A stretch of DNA of 64,000 bases from contig BGZK01000086.1 in the NCBI GenBank assembly GCA_005406025.1, positions 310,001-374,000 on the forward strand, read 5' to 3'. The first letter of the stretch is position 1. Each line of letters starts with the position of its first letter. Made by a program: the position numbers and the translations under genes. Shown here piece after piece: positions 1-12,866 of the stretch. The notes beneath the pieces were generated by a model. It was not told where the DNA came from and did not search any database. It saw only the letters and a list, made by a program, of their open reading frames with translations. Origin of the DNA: Eumeta japonica (taxonomy: Eukaryota; Arthropoda; Insecta; Lepidoptera; Psychidae).

Positions 1-929
1 GTCTACAGGCGCAACCAACTACAACCAATCTCACAAATAGGTTATGTTGTAGAAATGGATTGTATGATACTGAAGAACCAAAATTATAAGCTAACTACGT
101 AACAAATTCCTACACTTTAGCCAATTAAAGTTGCATACAAACCTATTAGGATTTTTTTTTATTATCATGAGTGCCAAATTGGCTCATCCCATACCCCTAT
201 TTTACGACTACATATTGTAAAAGGTCGTAAATCAATGATATTTTATCAAATTTAGTTGCCTCTTTCTATACCGATCCAATTTTTAAAACTTTTAATTTCT
301 CTTCATTTGGATTAATTGTAATACCTGGCTCATATATGAAAGCTGAGATATAGAAATAAGATATTTATTGTAAGTTTAACTTTCATCCTTCTGGAATTTT
401 CTATTCGCCCGACAACATTTTTGTCGCTGTGACTCTCTTACAAAAATTTACATAGCACAAATTTTGTTTTTTTTTTTCCATTTAAACGAATTTAAAATTT
501 ATTTTAAAACTCTAATAAAATATTTTATAAATATTCGTTACGCGCTTACTTTGAAACTCTAAATTTCACGAATATAAATCCATCCAAAGAGGAAAGGAAG
601 AAGGAAAGTTGTGACGTCACGTGGCAAAGGTCGGGCTGTACTAGGATCCCAAAAGCGAGCGAAAGTTTCTCTGCAATTTATATTTTTTATACGTTTTCGA
701 CTTTACGTCTTAGGTGGTAGAACGTAAAATTGACCGGCACATATATATGACTTCGCTCCTTTTCGAATTTGAATGTTAATTATCCCTAACAAAAGAGTGT
801 ACATATTGTCTCCAGACTTGAAAGAAAATTCTATCTCTATCCTTTTTGAAATAAGATCCATTTTTAAATAAGTAATACGTCCAAACTTCAAATCGTCCTG
901 CATTTTTATATGCATTTATGTTTCATTTC

Positions 930-1075
930 GAGAGAGAAAGCTTAACGCTGTCTATACGCGAGAGCGAGAGGGACGGCATGGCTCTCGCCGCTCGAGGCTC
1001 TGATTAATGACGTCATTCGAACATGACATCTAATTAGGGTCTACGCGTTAATTAGGTGAGTAAAACGAGAGGCCG
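930..1075. promoter_or_regulatory. Candidate regulatory islet
   Basis: A GC-richer patch in an AT-rich flank with a perfect CRE (TGACGTCA, 1008-1015) and two homeodomain-core sites, TAATTAG (1031) and TTAATTAG (1048). It lies 15 kb downstream of the homeobox gene. No coding sequence. Confidence 0.3.
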
Positions 1076-2424
1076 TGAATATTTTAATGAAGACGTATGT
1101 CTATCTACACGAAAAATATATCCGTTAAGCATTTAGTTGAGTAACATCATACATTTATTTACTACTTAAAATGTTAACACATCAACAAACGTACGATCAA
1201 AAGTAATATTAATAGTTTGTAATATATAGCTTATATACATATAGTTACTTTTCTCAGTCTTTTAAGTACTGAGATTGTTTGACCATATTACTAATTATAA
1301 TATGATTAATTGACATTTTTAGGTGGCTATGGAAATACATGAAACCTGAATGTTGTATGCAGATAATTAGATAAAGGATACCCTCAAAGGAAAGTGTGAC
1401 GACATTGTGTAATCAAATTTTATTAAAAATATGCTAAATTTGATTTTGTAAAAGAATGAGATGGTAAATCATTTTTGATTATTACAACTTATTGTTTTTT
1501 AACCGATTAAGTGTAAGTTCTCTTCTTGTGGTTATACACAGAAGGTTTACAATTGGTTTTCAATGTATTAAATATTCAATTTATTTTATATTTAATTTAT
1601 TTCAGTCAAGTTATTATTATCAGTCAATTTATGATTAACTATTCTAAAACTAGTATGTTGTCGCTCGCAATATGCAGAATCATACCAAATATAAAAATTT
1701 GTGTATATATTTCACCTTCTGTGATTTAAACATAATACACAATAAGCGACAGTAAATTAAAATTGAAATTTAAAAATTTTAGTAGCTCATACTGTGATAA
1801 CAATTTCTAAAATTTACGTCTCTGTCAAACTATTAAGAATAATGACATGCTATTTTCGATCGCGTCTTCGTAGGCTGCAGCTCACATTGTCTCCGGCGTT
1901 GACTAACTGGTGCTCGCCTATCACATAGCGTTGCCGTCCATCCCCGTGACCAGGTCGAGGGTCGGCCGTGTGGCGTTCTCGCGGATATGACGTCCACGGA
2001 AAAGCATGAAGCTGTCACAAGGAGAATAGAAATTCGGAATTAAGTTCATGGCACATTAATCGCAACCGGCAGTCATGGTTGAAATGAAATGAAATGAATA
2101 ATAAAATGAAAAATAGGGAAACCCTTTACTTCCATTTATATAATTTATACATATGTATATTGTATATACATATATCTTGACAATATTATCCCACATTTTG
2201 TTTGTATCGCGTTCCATTCCCAACTATTCTAAAAACATTTACGTGCCGAACGTTCGAGTAACAAAATATGTAACGAACTAACTATACTCGTAAGCTAATT
2301 ATCAAAATGCATTACACAAATAATGTGTAGCAAAGCAATGCACGTAACTAAATCTACAACGCAAAATATACGTGGACTAGCTATGTCGCTTTTCGTCGCC
2401 ATAATTTCGAGCTAAACTAAAATA

Positions 2425-2640
2425 AACAAGCGTGTAGTTCCACACGCGCTCGCACCCGCTCGCGCGGGCGACTCATATCTTTTGTCCTTATCGCGTCCAA
2501 CCACCCGGAATTAGGGAGCGCTGAGGAACCGTGGAAAACAGGGGAGGCGGAGCCGGCGGCGCGGCACCAGGCGCCCACGGCCGGCGCGGAGGCTGCGCGC
2601 CGGCCGCGGGCGGACGGGGCCGGGGCACGGAATAAGCTTG
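2425..2640. promoter_or_regulatory. GC-rich CpG islet
   Basis: Dense CpG (for example GGCGGAGCCGGCGGCGCGGC, 2546-2565) in otherwise AT-rich DNA. The short ORF across it has no recognisable protein. It could be a distal enhancer or promoter of an unseen transcript. Confidence 0.3.
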
Positions 2641-2939
2641 GGGTTGCTAACGTACACCGCATACATTCTACCCCTATTCCTGATCGTTTCTTTTATATTA
2701 AATATTTTTTATGCCAAAAGAAGAACGATACGGACATATCTAAATGCAGATTTTGAGAAAACTCAAAACTATTCTCTCCGAAAAAGTATTCTAGTCAAAT
2801 AATATCTAAACTATATGATCTAATCAGCTTTATCAATAAAATGAAATTAAGGCATCTGTGGATCACAAAATAATTACATATCTTAAGTACATAGAGTTTT
2901 TCATACATTACCTGTATTCAAGCAACTCATGAAAATATT

Positions 2940-3080
2940 GTGTATACGTCTGTCTGCCTACCTGCTTGCCGAGGTAATATTTGTAGCAGCTGAACCGATG
3001 TTGATGGGACTTTCAATGCAATGTAAAGGAGCTTATTGAAGTACAAGTACTCAGTACAAAGTACTCAGTGTTCCGGCGGG
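2940..3080 (+). repeat. Lepidopteran interspersed repeat fragment
   Basis: GTCTGTCTGCCTACCTGC and AGCTGAACCGATGTTGATGG GACTTTC match the degenerate 'gtctgtctgtc...agctgaaccgattttgatg' part of common lepidopteran repeats. Confidence 0.4.
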
Positions 3081-5149
3081 ATAATTGAAAAACCCTAAAA
3101 TGATTTTATTGGAATTGAATTGAAAGTGGAACCAGGATTGGAGTCGAAGCAAGAGTTTGTCACATAAAGATAATGTAATATCAATAAGCTAATTCATCGT
3201 CAAGTTATGAGGAGTAATACAGAATCCCTGAAAATCTTATAAACATCATTTGCTGATTTTCTGAAAAATTATGTTTCATTTCTCGTAAAAATAAATGGGA
3301 CCTGCAGACACGTCAAATACAAAATCTCTTATTTTTTTGAAGTCGGTCATATGTATCTCTAATATACAAATACATCCTTGGCTCGATACGTTCATTATCT
3401 AATACCAAAAACGATACAGAATATATTCAAATAATTGCCCAAAAGTGTTTGAAGTTAGTAAGGAGGTTCTCATAGGTGGTAAATCATAATATAGCATCCA
3501 GTATACCCCGCCATGACCACTAACATGGTCAGAAACAAAGGAGTCGCTAGTGACTGGTACGCTTATTGGATGTGGCCATCATGGAGCGATTAAACCACGG
3601 TTAGCCACGTTTTAGTCACGATTGGTTATTGGATCCGTGGGTCCGTGGACGCAGTGGTCTAAGGTAGATGGTTCTCGGATTGGCACCATTGTCGCTGAAA
3701 ACTTAATTAGGCGCTTCTTACCAGCAGAAAAAAATTGATAAAATATCCGCCTCCAAAAGACAGCAACCGATATTGTTCTTACATAATTCATTTATTTTTC
3801 ATCGCTTTAGCTAACATAACAACAAATACTCAGTACGTTTGCTAAGTATTTACCGTTCAGTGGGATTACTTACGCAATAAGACTACTATCAAATACCTAC
3901 TATCATTTGGTATCAAATACCAAATACTACTTGCATAAGTAAACAATTCATAGTCAAATACCTCATGCGTTTAGCTAAATTATTGTTAAGTACAGAAATA
4001 GATTTCGCTCCGCTAATTGCCTCAAACAGGATTATAGAGAATATCGCCGCTAGTCACTTTTTACGCTTGTATGCCCGCAATTTATTAGAAGTAATGCGGG
4101 CGCGAAGAAACCGTTTGGGCACTTGTGAGTCTTCCTTTTAATCTCTCAGTCCCCGCGTATTAGTGTCGGGTTTGCTTTGAACCCTTTTCCTACAAGTGCC
4201 CATGTTTGAAACTAAAAACGCCACCTGGGAACTGTTCCTCGTTTACTTTAAAATGTTCAAGCGCATTTATTTGTAATGTACAAACTAGATGTAGTAATGT
4301 CAATAATTAAATTAAAACTGAATTTTTGCACATAAATTCATTCAAATTCTTTTCGCAATTTGTTTCTCGTTTCCAGTCGTATATTGTGTGTACCGGATGA
4401 CTAAGTTAGAAGAACGCCTTAAATGTCCCTTACACTTTGCACTTTCGAGGTTATTTTCAGTCCTTGATTCTTCGCTCAAGATTAATCATGGAGGGAGGAG
4501 TTTTAGATTACCATAGACCTAATGGATCAGAAGGACTGTTCAGACCAGAAACAAACATTTAAAATAATAGCGAAAATGACATGAATACGGATACAAACGA
4601 ATGCACTCGGAACTTCACGCAGTCTTTGCTCCGAATGCCCCCTCTTAACAACCGTGTATCTATTGCCTGGAACTCTTCATGTCGCAATCTGGACGGCCAT
4701 CACCAGATTCCGTCCTGATCACGCCCGATCAACCACAGAAGTAAGGTTTCAAAATGAGTTCGAATACTTATATAAAAGTGCTCAAAGAATCATTGTTCCT
4801 TCAACTCTCTCTTGTAAGGTATTAAAGTTTATGTACTATAATTACCAAAATGTCTTTTCATTCCGATTGCAATCTTCCATTAAATACGTGCTTCGTTTGA
4901 GTTTCTAATGGAAAATTACAAGTTTGATTTAGATGGATTTTTAATCATCTATTAGAGAACTATAACACTAGAGTATATTCATTACAATCGCGTTGTAAAG
5001 TGGTAATCTTTGCTTAAACAGATTTACATTTTTGTGAAGGACTCACGAAAAAAATCATTTGCCAAATTACGGTGATATTGAAATTTTATTATATGATTCT
5101 ACATTTATGCGGTAATACTAATTTAATTTGAGACAAATTTTGTCTCTGA

Positions 5150-5460
5150 ATCTTTTTAAAGTTTTTTTATATTATAAAAAACCTTTAAAGTCACTGGTAC
5201 ATTACCTCCGCTATATCAAATTTTTAATGACAACGTAAACCCATTATTTATGTCAATTAGAGACTGCTTAACGATAGCTCGTATACGAAATAAACTATTA
5301 TATATAACTAAAATTTGACTATTTCTATCGCAGCATTTTTTTAATACATCGATATGCGTCACTACATCAAAATATTTTAAAAAGTCCCAAACAAAAAAAA
5401 AAGATAAGACCACCAAGGTGGAAGTTGGATTTTCGCGTACAGAACTCTGCATTAACAAAC
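5150..5460 (-). pseudogene. Degenerate LINE reverse-transcriptase fragment
   Basis: Minus strand: DFLKYFDVVTHIDVLKK resembles the 'LSKAFDxVxHxxLLxKL' block of non-LTR reverse transcriptases, and SLIDINNGFTLSLKI-stop-YSGG resembles the block just before the GVPQGS motif. Spacing is right, but both blocks are worn. Confidence 0.45.
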
Positions 5461-6470
5461 AAAATGACGATTTACAATTGCACCAGTCCTCATTTTGAAA
5501 AATTTAGTCTAAAACAATACAGGCACAAATTAATGTTAGAAAAGTATTGTATTAAATTGTATTAAAAGTAAAATGTATTAAAAACCTATTGTATTAAAAT
5601 CCTAATATCGTAATTACGTTGTTACTACTTATAATCAAAAATTGTAAATATCTAACAAGGTTCTAAGCAAATTTTGTCAAAAATTGTTTTAGTTGAATTT
5701 ATTTAGTAAGATTCATTACTGTGATTTATTAAAATATCTAGAACACATGTTTAAAAATTAGGGAAGGGGATGCGAATTTTAAACTAATAAATTTCAGAAG
5801 CTCAAAAACAAACTTACTTAAGAACTTTTAATGGTTTTTTTTACTTACTTAGCCTTCAACATTTTACAGAATAGATTGCTCAAAAACATTCATACCCCAA
5901 TTTTACTTCATAAAAGCTACCCCTATATTTTCTATAAAGGCTTATGTAATCAGCTGTTTCTACAATTTTATTATAATCGATATAAAAATGACTAAGTTAT
6001 AAAGCTGAGAGATACAACGAGACTAACGGAATTATATATTTTTTTTCCTTTGGTACAAAATTTTAAAATCAGACTACACTTTTTGCTACAGTTTAGCTGG
6101 CTATATAAAAGTAGTCGACCAAAAAATTTTACACGATATTATTAAGTAATGTCGCAAGATTGTTAATAATCATATTATTATGAACACTACGAATTTAGAA
6201 CCATCTAACAGAAAAATTTTAGTTGTGATTACAGAAATATATGAGTTTTTAATGAGATACATATTTTAAAATATCAAAATTACACAAAACGACCGCTAGG
6301 GGCGCTGTGTAAATTCCCTTACGGCAGCGTAAACTAGACCATAGTTAAATATTCCACAAAATAAATCGGTACGTATTATGGGAACATTCGCATTCGAACG
6401 TCTAAGCCATAGTTTATTATGATTATGACTACTCTAAGCACTACTTTACAAGAGACCATGAACAAATATA

Positions 6471-6906
6471 TTTTTGACGTGACAACGTCTTAAATTAGGT
6501 TGCGGCTGGGAGTCACTTATGAAAAAGTGTAACGCTCGGTAACGTAACGATGAGTCACCGAACGAGAGAGAGGCCCGCCGAATGCCTTGCGTCTCTCTCC
6601 CACTCAACTATGATCGGTCTGCCGCGCGCGCAGCACTAGAGAATTAGTGCATAGCTTGCAAATGTATTGCAAGTTATTGTATGTATATTTGTATATAAAT
6701 ACGTATGTATGTGTAAAGGTAAAAATAAAATTTTGTTAATATGAAATTCAGTGCGAGATTCTTTGTATAAATTAATGTTTTAAATATAATTCTTTGTATA
6801 AATAAATGTTTTAAATTGTTACTATTATTTCATCCTTCTTCCTACTATACGAATGAATATTCACATTAAAATGATTTTACCATTCAAAGTCGTTGTCACG
6901 TAAAAC
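6471..6906. mobile_element. MITE-like element with short inverted ends
   Basis: TTTTGACGTGACAACGTCTT at 6472-6491 pairs with AAAGTCGTTGTCACGTAAAA at about 6886-6905, read on the complement as TTTTACGTGACAACGACTTT. Between them are CpG-rich (6530-6640) and AT-rich halves, no ORF, and a repeat AATTCTTTGTATAAATTAAT/AATAAATG near 6755-6815. I remember similar sequence as repetitive in insects, but cannot confirm it. Confidence 0.5.
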
Positions 6907-7269
6907 TTTCGCCCGTATACCGACTTTACAGGCAACCAAATTTTTTTTAGATAGAAATAACATCTGTAATTGTTGTAATAAGTGTATAGTACGCCACCTA
7001 TTGTCTACTTTCAGATTAAGTACTTGTAGACGTAAAAGAATAAGTTCCATTATCAGCGCGATGTCTTGTTAACATCTAAACATAGGGGGCGCTTCATACA
7101 AAATTGTATTCATTTTAAAATTTCATACCATCATGAAATTAATAATGGATGTGTAGGAAAATTTGTCCATTTATTTCTTTATTATTATGAAATTGAATTT
7201 TCAAGAGTTTTTTATTCTACTTCTACAAACAAAAAATGATCTCAACAAAGGACGTTATGAATTATTTGA

Positions 7270-7560
7270 GAAGGAGTATTAATCAAAATATGAAAGTGAT
7301 GAAATTAAAAAGAAATCGTAGGATATAACCCTTCCAGTTTGCCACCAACAAAACAAGAATTGTTGCAACAAATTAAACGCACAGTATTCATCTTCAATGT
7401 ATGGTGTAATGCCCACACGCGGTGCACCACAGAAAAATTGCCAGTAAATTATGAATGGACAATAATTAATGGCAAATATGAATATTATTTGTTTAATGAT
7501 CTCCAAAGTCCATCTTTTGAAACAATTATCTTCCGACTTACCCTACTGATACTATTGTTA
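7270..7560 (+). pseudogene. Possible fragment of a repeated cysteine-rich element protein
   Basis: An open frame (LPPTKQELLQQIKRTVFIFN, VWCNAHTRCTTEKLPVNYEW, TIINGKYEYY) resembles the 'LPPTxxxLxxHxxRxxYQxxxW...WGW' segment of repeated insect proteins like the one at 20249. The start codon is unclear (TTG at 7339). Weak evidence. Confidence 0.35.
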
Positions 7561-7565
7561 TTTAT

Positions 7566-7660
7566 TCAAATCAAAAATATCTTTATTTCGTAGGTAATGA
7601 AATTACACTTGAAATACATCATTAATAAATTCATTTCGACATTACCGCCCATTCCAAATG
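7566..7660 (-). repeat. 3' tail fragment of a LINE related to 56757-58320
   Basis: TCTTTATTTCGTAGGTAATG, CACTTGAAAT, CGACATTA and CATTCCAAATGC recur in the same order at 56759-56850, including the upstream CAAATCAAA tail. It runs directly into the satellite at 7661. Confidence 0.75.
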
Positions 7661-8587
7661 CCATACCTAACAGAATGAGTGATAGAGTGCCTGTTTGAGT
7701 TACGTAGGTGAATTCAAAACCTGAGTCGTAGTATTGAGATCTTTTATAGTAAGCAGCATTCAGTGATGCCGACTCGAAGTAATCATAGCTTCAAAGTCGA
7801 ATCTGCTTAGACGCATTTATGTATTTGTCGTAAATTTAGAGCGAAGTTCAAGCTACGCAATGTTATTTAATGTCATATAATACCTAACAGAACGAGTGCT
7901 AGACTGCCTGCTTGGATTTTCTAAGCGAGTTCAAAAAAAAAATTGCAATATTAAGATATTTTTTAGTAATCAGAATTCGATGATGCCGACTCAATCTAAT
8001 CATACCTTAAAGTTAAGTCTGTTCCACACCCATTTTTAGTATCAACAGTACAGTTAAAGCGAAGGAGAAGCTACATCATGTTATTCAACATCGTATAAAA
8101 CCTAATAGAAGATGATAAAGGCTGCCAGTTTTCATTTCCTAATCGAGTACCAAATGTAAGTCTCAGTACTATGATTTATTATTGTGAGCAGCATTAAGCG
8201 ATGCTGACTTCATCAATTCATAGCGTAATAGTCAAATCTACCTCAAGCGCATTTTTCGTATCGTGCAGTATAGTTTCACTATGTGCTTAAATGTCATATA
8301 ATACCTATTACAATGAGCGATAAGATGCCTGTTTGGGTGTCCTATAGTAAATTAAGTCCTAAATTGCGGTACTAAGGTCTTTTATTGTGAGCAGCGTTCA
8401 GCCGTACTTACTCCATTCATTCCTTCAAAGCCAAATCTGATAACACGCAATTTTAGTATTATGCAGTACAGTCAAGGGTAAGTTAAAACTACACCATATT
8501 TTCAACATCATATAAAATTCATTAAAAAGAACGATAAGCGAGTTCAAGACAAAAATTGCAATATTAAGGTCTTTCATAATAAGCAAA
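7661..8587 (+). repeat. ~215-bp tandem satellite, first block (about 4.5 units)
   Basis: The landmark CCTAACAGAA (and variants) recurs at 7666, 7883, 8101, 8304 and about 8517, so the period is 203-218 bp. Other shared phrases are AAAATTGCAATATTAAGGTC, AAGCAGCATTCAGTGATGCC, ACTCGATCTAATCATA and TCAAAGTCAAATCTAC. Units are diverged by point changes and small indels. The fifth unit is cut at about 8587. Confidence 0.85.
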
Positions 8588-9090
8588 GGAGAGGACGCTA
8601 CTGTGCCGGTGCTTATATGGGCTCTATTTATTGTATATATAAACAATTTATTTACACCATATATTATGGACACAGAAAACTGATAACTGGATAGACTAAT
8701 AAAGTGTAAGAAACTCAAGTAAAACTAACTTTTGTTTGTTAAATATTGATAGTTATGGAAAATTAAATCCATAAATATTTGGCATACTTATATCAGGCAG
8801 TGAACCAAGTGGATAAATTAATGTTTAGTAGTATTTCAGAAGCCATTTGGGAAAACTAATCTAATTGTGGTAGATGATTTGGCAAAAATAAACGGCAACA
8901 TAGAAACTATCGCCATCTGTCACTACCTGAGAACAACACGTACAACGGCCGATAGACCGCCCCAGAGTAAACGACTTACAGAACACCCCAATAACTAGAT
9001 AGCACCACTAGGACCAAAGCGACTAGTACCGAGAGCTAATACGAGAGGTCACTGCAGGTAGCACAATTAATACTTTTTTGAAATTTATTT
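8588..9090 (+). other. Leader sequence between satellite and LINE ORF1 relic
   Basis: This stretch interrupts the satellite and leads into the ORF1 relic. It may be LINE 5' untranslated sequence (for example near 8895-9000). No ORF or motif is clear. Confidence 0.35.
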
Positions 9091-9885
9091 ATGGATGAAA
9101 TTATGAATTTACTTCGAAACATACAAAAGAACTCGAGAAATAAAAGTCTGCGATTCGGGAAAACAGCGATAAGATGACTGAACAAGTAACACAAAGCATG
9201 AACATTATATTGAAAGAGAAGTTTAAAAATTTTGCAAGAAAAACATGATAATCTCAAGTTAGAACTAGAAAATCAGGAAAAACAACTTTATTTTCTGGAA
9301 AAATAGGGAAAGTAGGAAAACTTTGTCTTTTTCGGGGTAGGAGAAAACGAAACTTCATTCTTAAGCATGGAAAATACCATGATCAAATTTATAAACAAAA
9401 TTTTTGCCTTAGACCTCTATAGATCAGATATGCAAGAAATCACGAGAATAGGAAGAAAAGAAAAAAAGACCTATACCTATTACAGTCACATTTTCCATAC
9501 TTAGCAGAAAAATAGAAACACTTTAAAAGAAAGGAACACTGAAGGGCACCACCTGTTACTTAAAAAAACGATTAACCAAAGTATATGTTAGAAAAAGAAA
9601 TACAACAGCCGGTAAAGATTGAGATAGAGAAAGGAAACACCGCAATAATACAATATGATAAACTTATAATACTGGACAGAATCACAAGTAAAAAAGCAAC
9701 AATAAAAGAACACTCAAATTCTCCGGAAAATAGTTGTCGTGCTCACGCTGTAACAGAGATGCAAGTCAACAAGAAAAACAAAACCCGTGCACCGATAAAA
9801 AGAACTCCCAGCCTATGGGAAGGAGTTCTGAAACCAGGGATGCTTAATTTCTTAACCAACAAGAATCTTACTAACGCGTCAAAGT
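9091..9885 (+). pseudogene. LINE ORF1 relic
   Basis: ATG at 9091 (MDEIMNLLRNIQKNS), then shifted frames with a coiled-coil-like run near 9230-9290, FFGVEEN-like sequence near 9330, TMIKFINK-like sequence near 9380 and a RRIGRKE-like stretch near 9450. Finally an intact frame 9585-9880 holds LEKEIQQPVKIEIEKGNTAI, IQYDKLIILDRI and LKPGMLNFLTNKN. The order fits the ORF1 (nucleic-acid chaperone) of insect non-LTR elements, as I remember them. No ORF2 is seen after it. The DNA breaks off where the satellite resumes near 9905. Confidence 0.65.
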
Positions 9886-9904
9886 ACAGGAAAATAGAAC
9901 ACAC

Positions 9905-10345
9905 GTACATAGCGACTAGCGCTCCACTCTGTTTGAGTTTTCAAAGTGAATTCAAAACAAAAATTGCAGTATTAAGGTTTATTTACAGTAAGCAGCATTC
10001 AGTGATGCCGATTCGATCTAATCGTGTCTTCAAAGCGAAATCTACTTAAAAAAAATTTTCGTTTTATGCGATCAAGTTAAGGTGAATTAAAAACTGCACC
10101 ATGTTTTTCAACGTTATGTAGTACCTAGTAGAAGGAGTGATAGGCTGTCTGTTTGAATTTCAATAGCGAGAACAAGGTCTTTTCTTGTGATCATCGCTGA
10201 GTGTTGTTGACTCGATCTAATCATAACTTCAAAGTCAAATCTACATAAACATATTTTCGTTTTTGCAATAAAGTTATGGTGAAGTTCAAGCTACAGCATA
10301 TTTCAACGTCATATACTTAATAAAATGAGTGATAGACAATTATAT
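9905..10345 (+). repeat. ~215-bp tandem satellite, second block (about 2 units)
   Basis: Same unit as 7661-8587. AAAATTGCAGTATTAAGG is at about 9958, AAGCAGCATTCAGTGATGCC at about 9990 and the CCTAGTAGAAGGAG landmark at 10124. The last, GATAGACAA, is at about 10331. It is separated from the first block by the LINE relic. Confidence 0.82.
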
Positions 10346-12539
10346 AAAAATTTCTATAAGAAATAACTGTTCTTTTTGTTGATAATTTTTTATGATATTA
10401 TATAGTAATAACATTTTAAATCATAACGTTATTTAATCAAATGTTCATGGGGTTTTAAGCTATTTTAAATTATTTTTCATTAATCATACTTACATTACTA
10501 GTTGAATTAATAAAACACTTATAATACTTATACATAAATTTCATTTTTAATTTGTTTAATAGATCTATAGAGTTTTTCCAAAATTTGTTACTTTGTCAAT
10601 CCATCTCAAATACCCTCATTTAATATACATTTTGTAATTAGTAATATATTTTTCTTGGCGCTGCTGTCGCGGAAAACACTGATGTAAATTAAGGATTCCA
10701 TTTAGTAGTCGTCTGTGTTGCGCTAAACGACTCAACGTGACGTGGTGTACCTCGAATATAATCCATCCATCAATACAATAGATTTATATCTATATTTGAT
10801 AAGTGACGAACAGGCAGATGCGCTTTTATCGGACGTGACGTTTGTTGGATTCGGACCACTACATATACTACAAACCGAAGTATAGTTTTGTCTTACTGGA
10901 ACTGGATTGATAGTCCAGAATCATTTCCAGTAACCTTGATCCTTAATTCGCCTTTTAAAATATGGGGTATTTTATTTTTTCACCTTTTATTTTCAATCAC
11001 ATAGCCAATCACTTTCACCTTGACCCTTTTCCTCTCAAATAAAAATGTGATATTTTCCTAGAAGACATTTACGTTTGCTGTTACCTTCAAATAAATATCG
11101 CTTCACCTGAAATTCATAAGAAAAGATATAATCACATGTGAATTTATTTCAATATGTACAAGAAATTAAATATAATTCATACATAAAAAAAAATTGTACA
11201 CACATCGTTTTATGCAACCAATGACAATCCTCTAAATTATTTTAATCCTACTTCAACTCCGCCGTATGTTTACAAAACATTACTATGAATGTGGAAATTA
11301 AGGTTAAGACCACAAATTGCTCACCCGCATCTTTATTACTGTCAATTACAATCATACGCCTTATTCAGAGGGTGTACAGATTATACGGTGACGGGATTGA
11401 ATGGAAGAGCTTAACCATAGATTACAGAGATGGGGCAATTATGTGGTTAGCGATCGGTTATCAAACATAACGCTAACAAATCCATTCAACGGATGTACAC
11501 CGCCCGATAACCAAAAAGGCCATAATGTAACCCTGACGACAAAACGAGAGATATTCATCTCTTAATTGATTCTTCTGAAATTCTGTAATTTTTCTGGAGT
11601 TCATGAACAACCTTTTAAGGTATTCCTGCAGGAAGTACCTACCGATTACCCTGACTTAAGATTTTTATTTTAAGTTTAACACTCTCACTATCTTCTAAGT
11701 AAAATGTGGATTTACACTGGATTAAGGTCATAGATGGCCGTTTGTCTGTCACTATAAGTCACATGGGCTAAAGTAGATCACTTCTAAATTGGATACTATA
11801 CAGATCGATGGAAGATCATGTCCTAAGGCTTTCGGCTGTGTGGACTTGACGTCTGACATGAAGTTAACGGGGTCAAATTTTGGATGTGCCTTCTCAAATA
11901 CTTAGTTGTTCTAGATTAATGTAAATTTATGGTAATCTAAAACACCTTCAAGCTGGTTATTTCGGTAAAGTAATGCATGTAAATCCTTATTTGTTTCCAA
12001 AAGCTTGGATTGCTCTCGGTTTTGCTACTGGGCTGTTATCACTTCGTAACTATATCATATTTTTAAATATATTTCGACATTTATTTAAATTTTCAGTTTT
12101 ATTTTCACGATGAAAATGTATAGATATGCTTAAACTAGTAGAATTAAAAACTCTAATGTGACTCGATTTAACTGTAAACTTTCATTGCTAAAATACGGAA
12201 TCGAATAAATTAAAAACGGTATACGATAGTTGAAAATGAACATGCAATATTTTTTATTCCTTAAAAAAAATTTCAAGTTAGAAATTTTTACATGAATTTC
12301 ATTTAAAAAAAAAATTTATAAAGCTATGTCAAATTTGGATATACCGAGAACGAAATTAAAGCGACCAGAAGGGTTTCCGGATGAATAGACTCATCCAGTC
12401 TTCATACGGAAGGAACTAGTATCATTCATCATAGAAGGAAAATTGTGTCACACATAGTTTTCGTCTATGGCAATTAGAATACATCATGAACACGTTTGCG
12501 CCCTTTTCCACAATTGGCCGCTTTCTCGTTTGATGTCAC
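10346..12539. other. AT-rich flank, no gene
   Basis: No ORF, terminal repeats or known repeat recognised. 11285-11560 is less AT-rich and may be conserved or an old repeat, but I cannot tell. Confidence 0.5.
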
Positions 12540-12866
12540 GGAAACACTTCAAATTAGCAATTCCCTGCGGCCGCGACACCAAAACAGGTCAATTATCCAT
12601 CGCCACGAGCGCGCCCTTTAATAAAGCCTCGCCCAAAACTGAAATAAAGAGAGAATAAACAATCATTTGAGCAGAAAGCAGCGGAATTAGCATCTTGTTT
12701 GAATAAATTGGCAGATAACGCGGCTCCGCGACCCGCCGCCCGAGTCGGCGACGCCCGCTCACAAAGCGCTGCAACGCTTTAAAGCGACGTACCGACGGCG
12801 GAACGGTTTCCCGATTGCAGCGCTAACGCGGCTGCCGAGTTAACAACTCCGTAAGAGATGCAAATT
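12540..12866. promoter_or_regulatory. GC-rich islet with octamer and TTAATAAAGC-type motifs
   Basis: GCGGCCGC (12568), TTTAATAAAGCCTCGCCC (12617), and a CG-rich block 12715-12840 ending with an octamer ATGCAAAT (12858-12865). No protein-like ORF. Candidate enhancer 3.4 kb downstream of the homeobox stop. Confidence 0.35.

Larger units (their letters stand above)
1076..6470. other. AT-rich 3' flank, no gene
   Basis: Apart from the islet at 2425, the repeat at 2940 and the LINE trace at 5150, nothing coding is seen. 3500-3660 has CCATGACCAC...GTGGTC-like symmetry, and 4119-4202 has TGGGCACTTGT/ACAAGTGCCCA. Both could be worn MITEs. 1-929 likewise holds nothing I can name. Confidence 0.5.

Noticed and set aside
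2417..2662. ORFs over GC-rich islets, also at 24987-25273 and 26142-26640
   Set aside because: GC-rich DNA has few stop codons. The translations are low-complexity Arg/Ala/Pro/Ser and open in several frames at once.
4119..4202. TGGGCACTTGT / ACAAGTGCCCA inverted pair
   Set aside because: Arms of 11 bp without target duplication are not enough to call a transposon.
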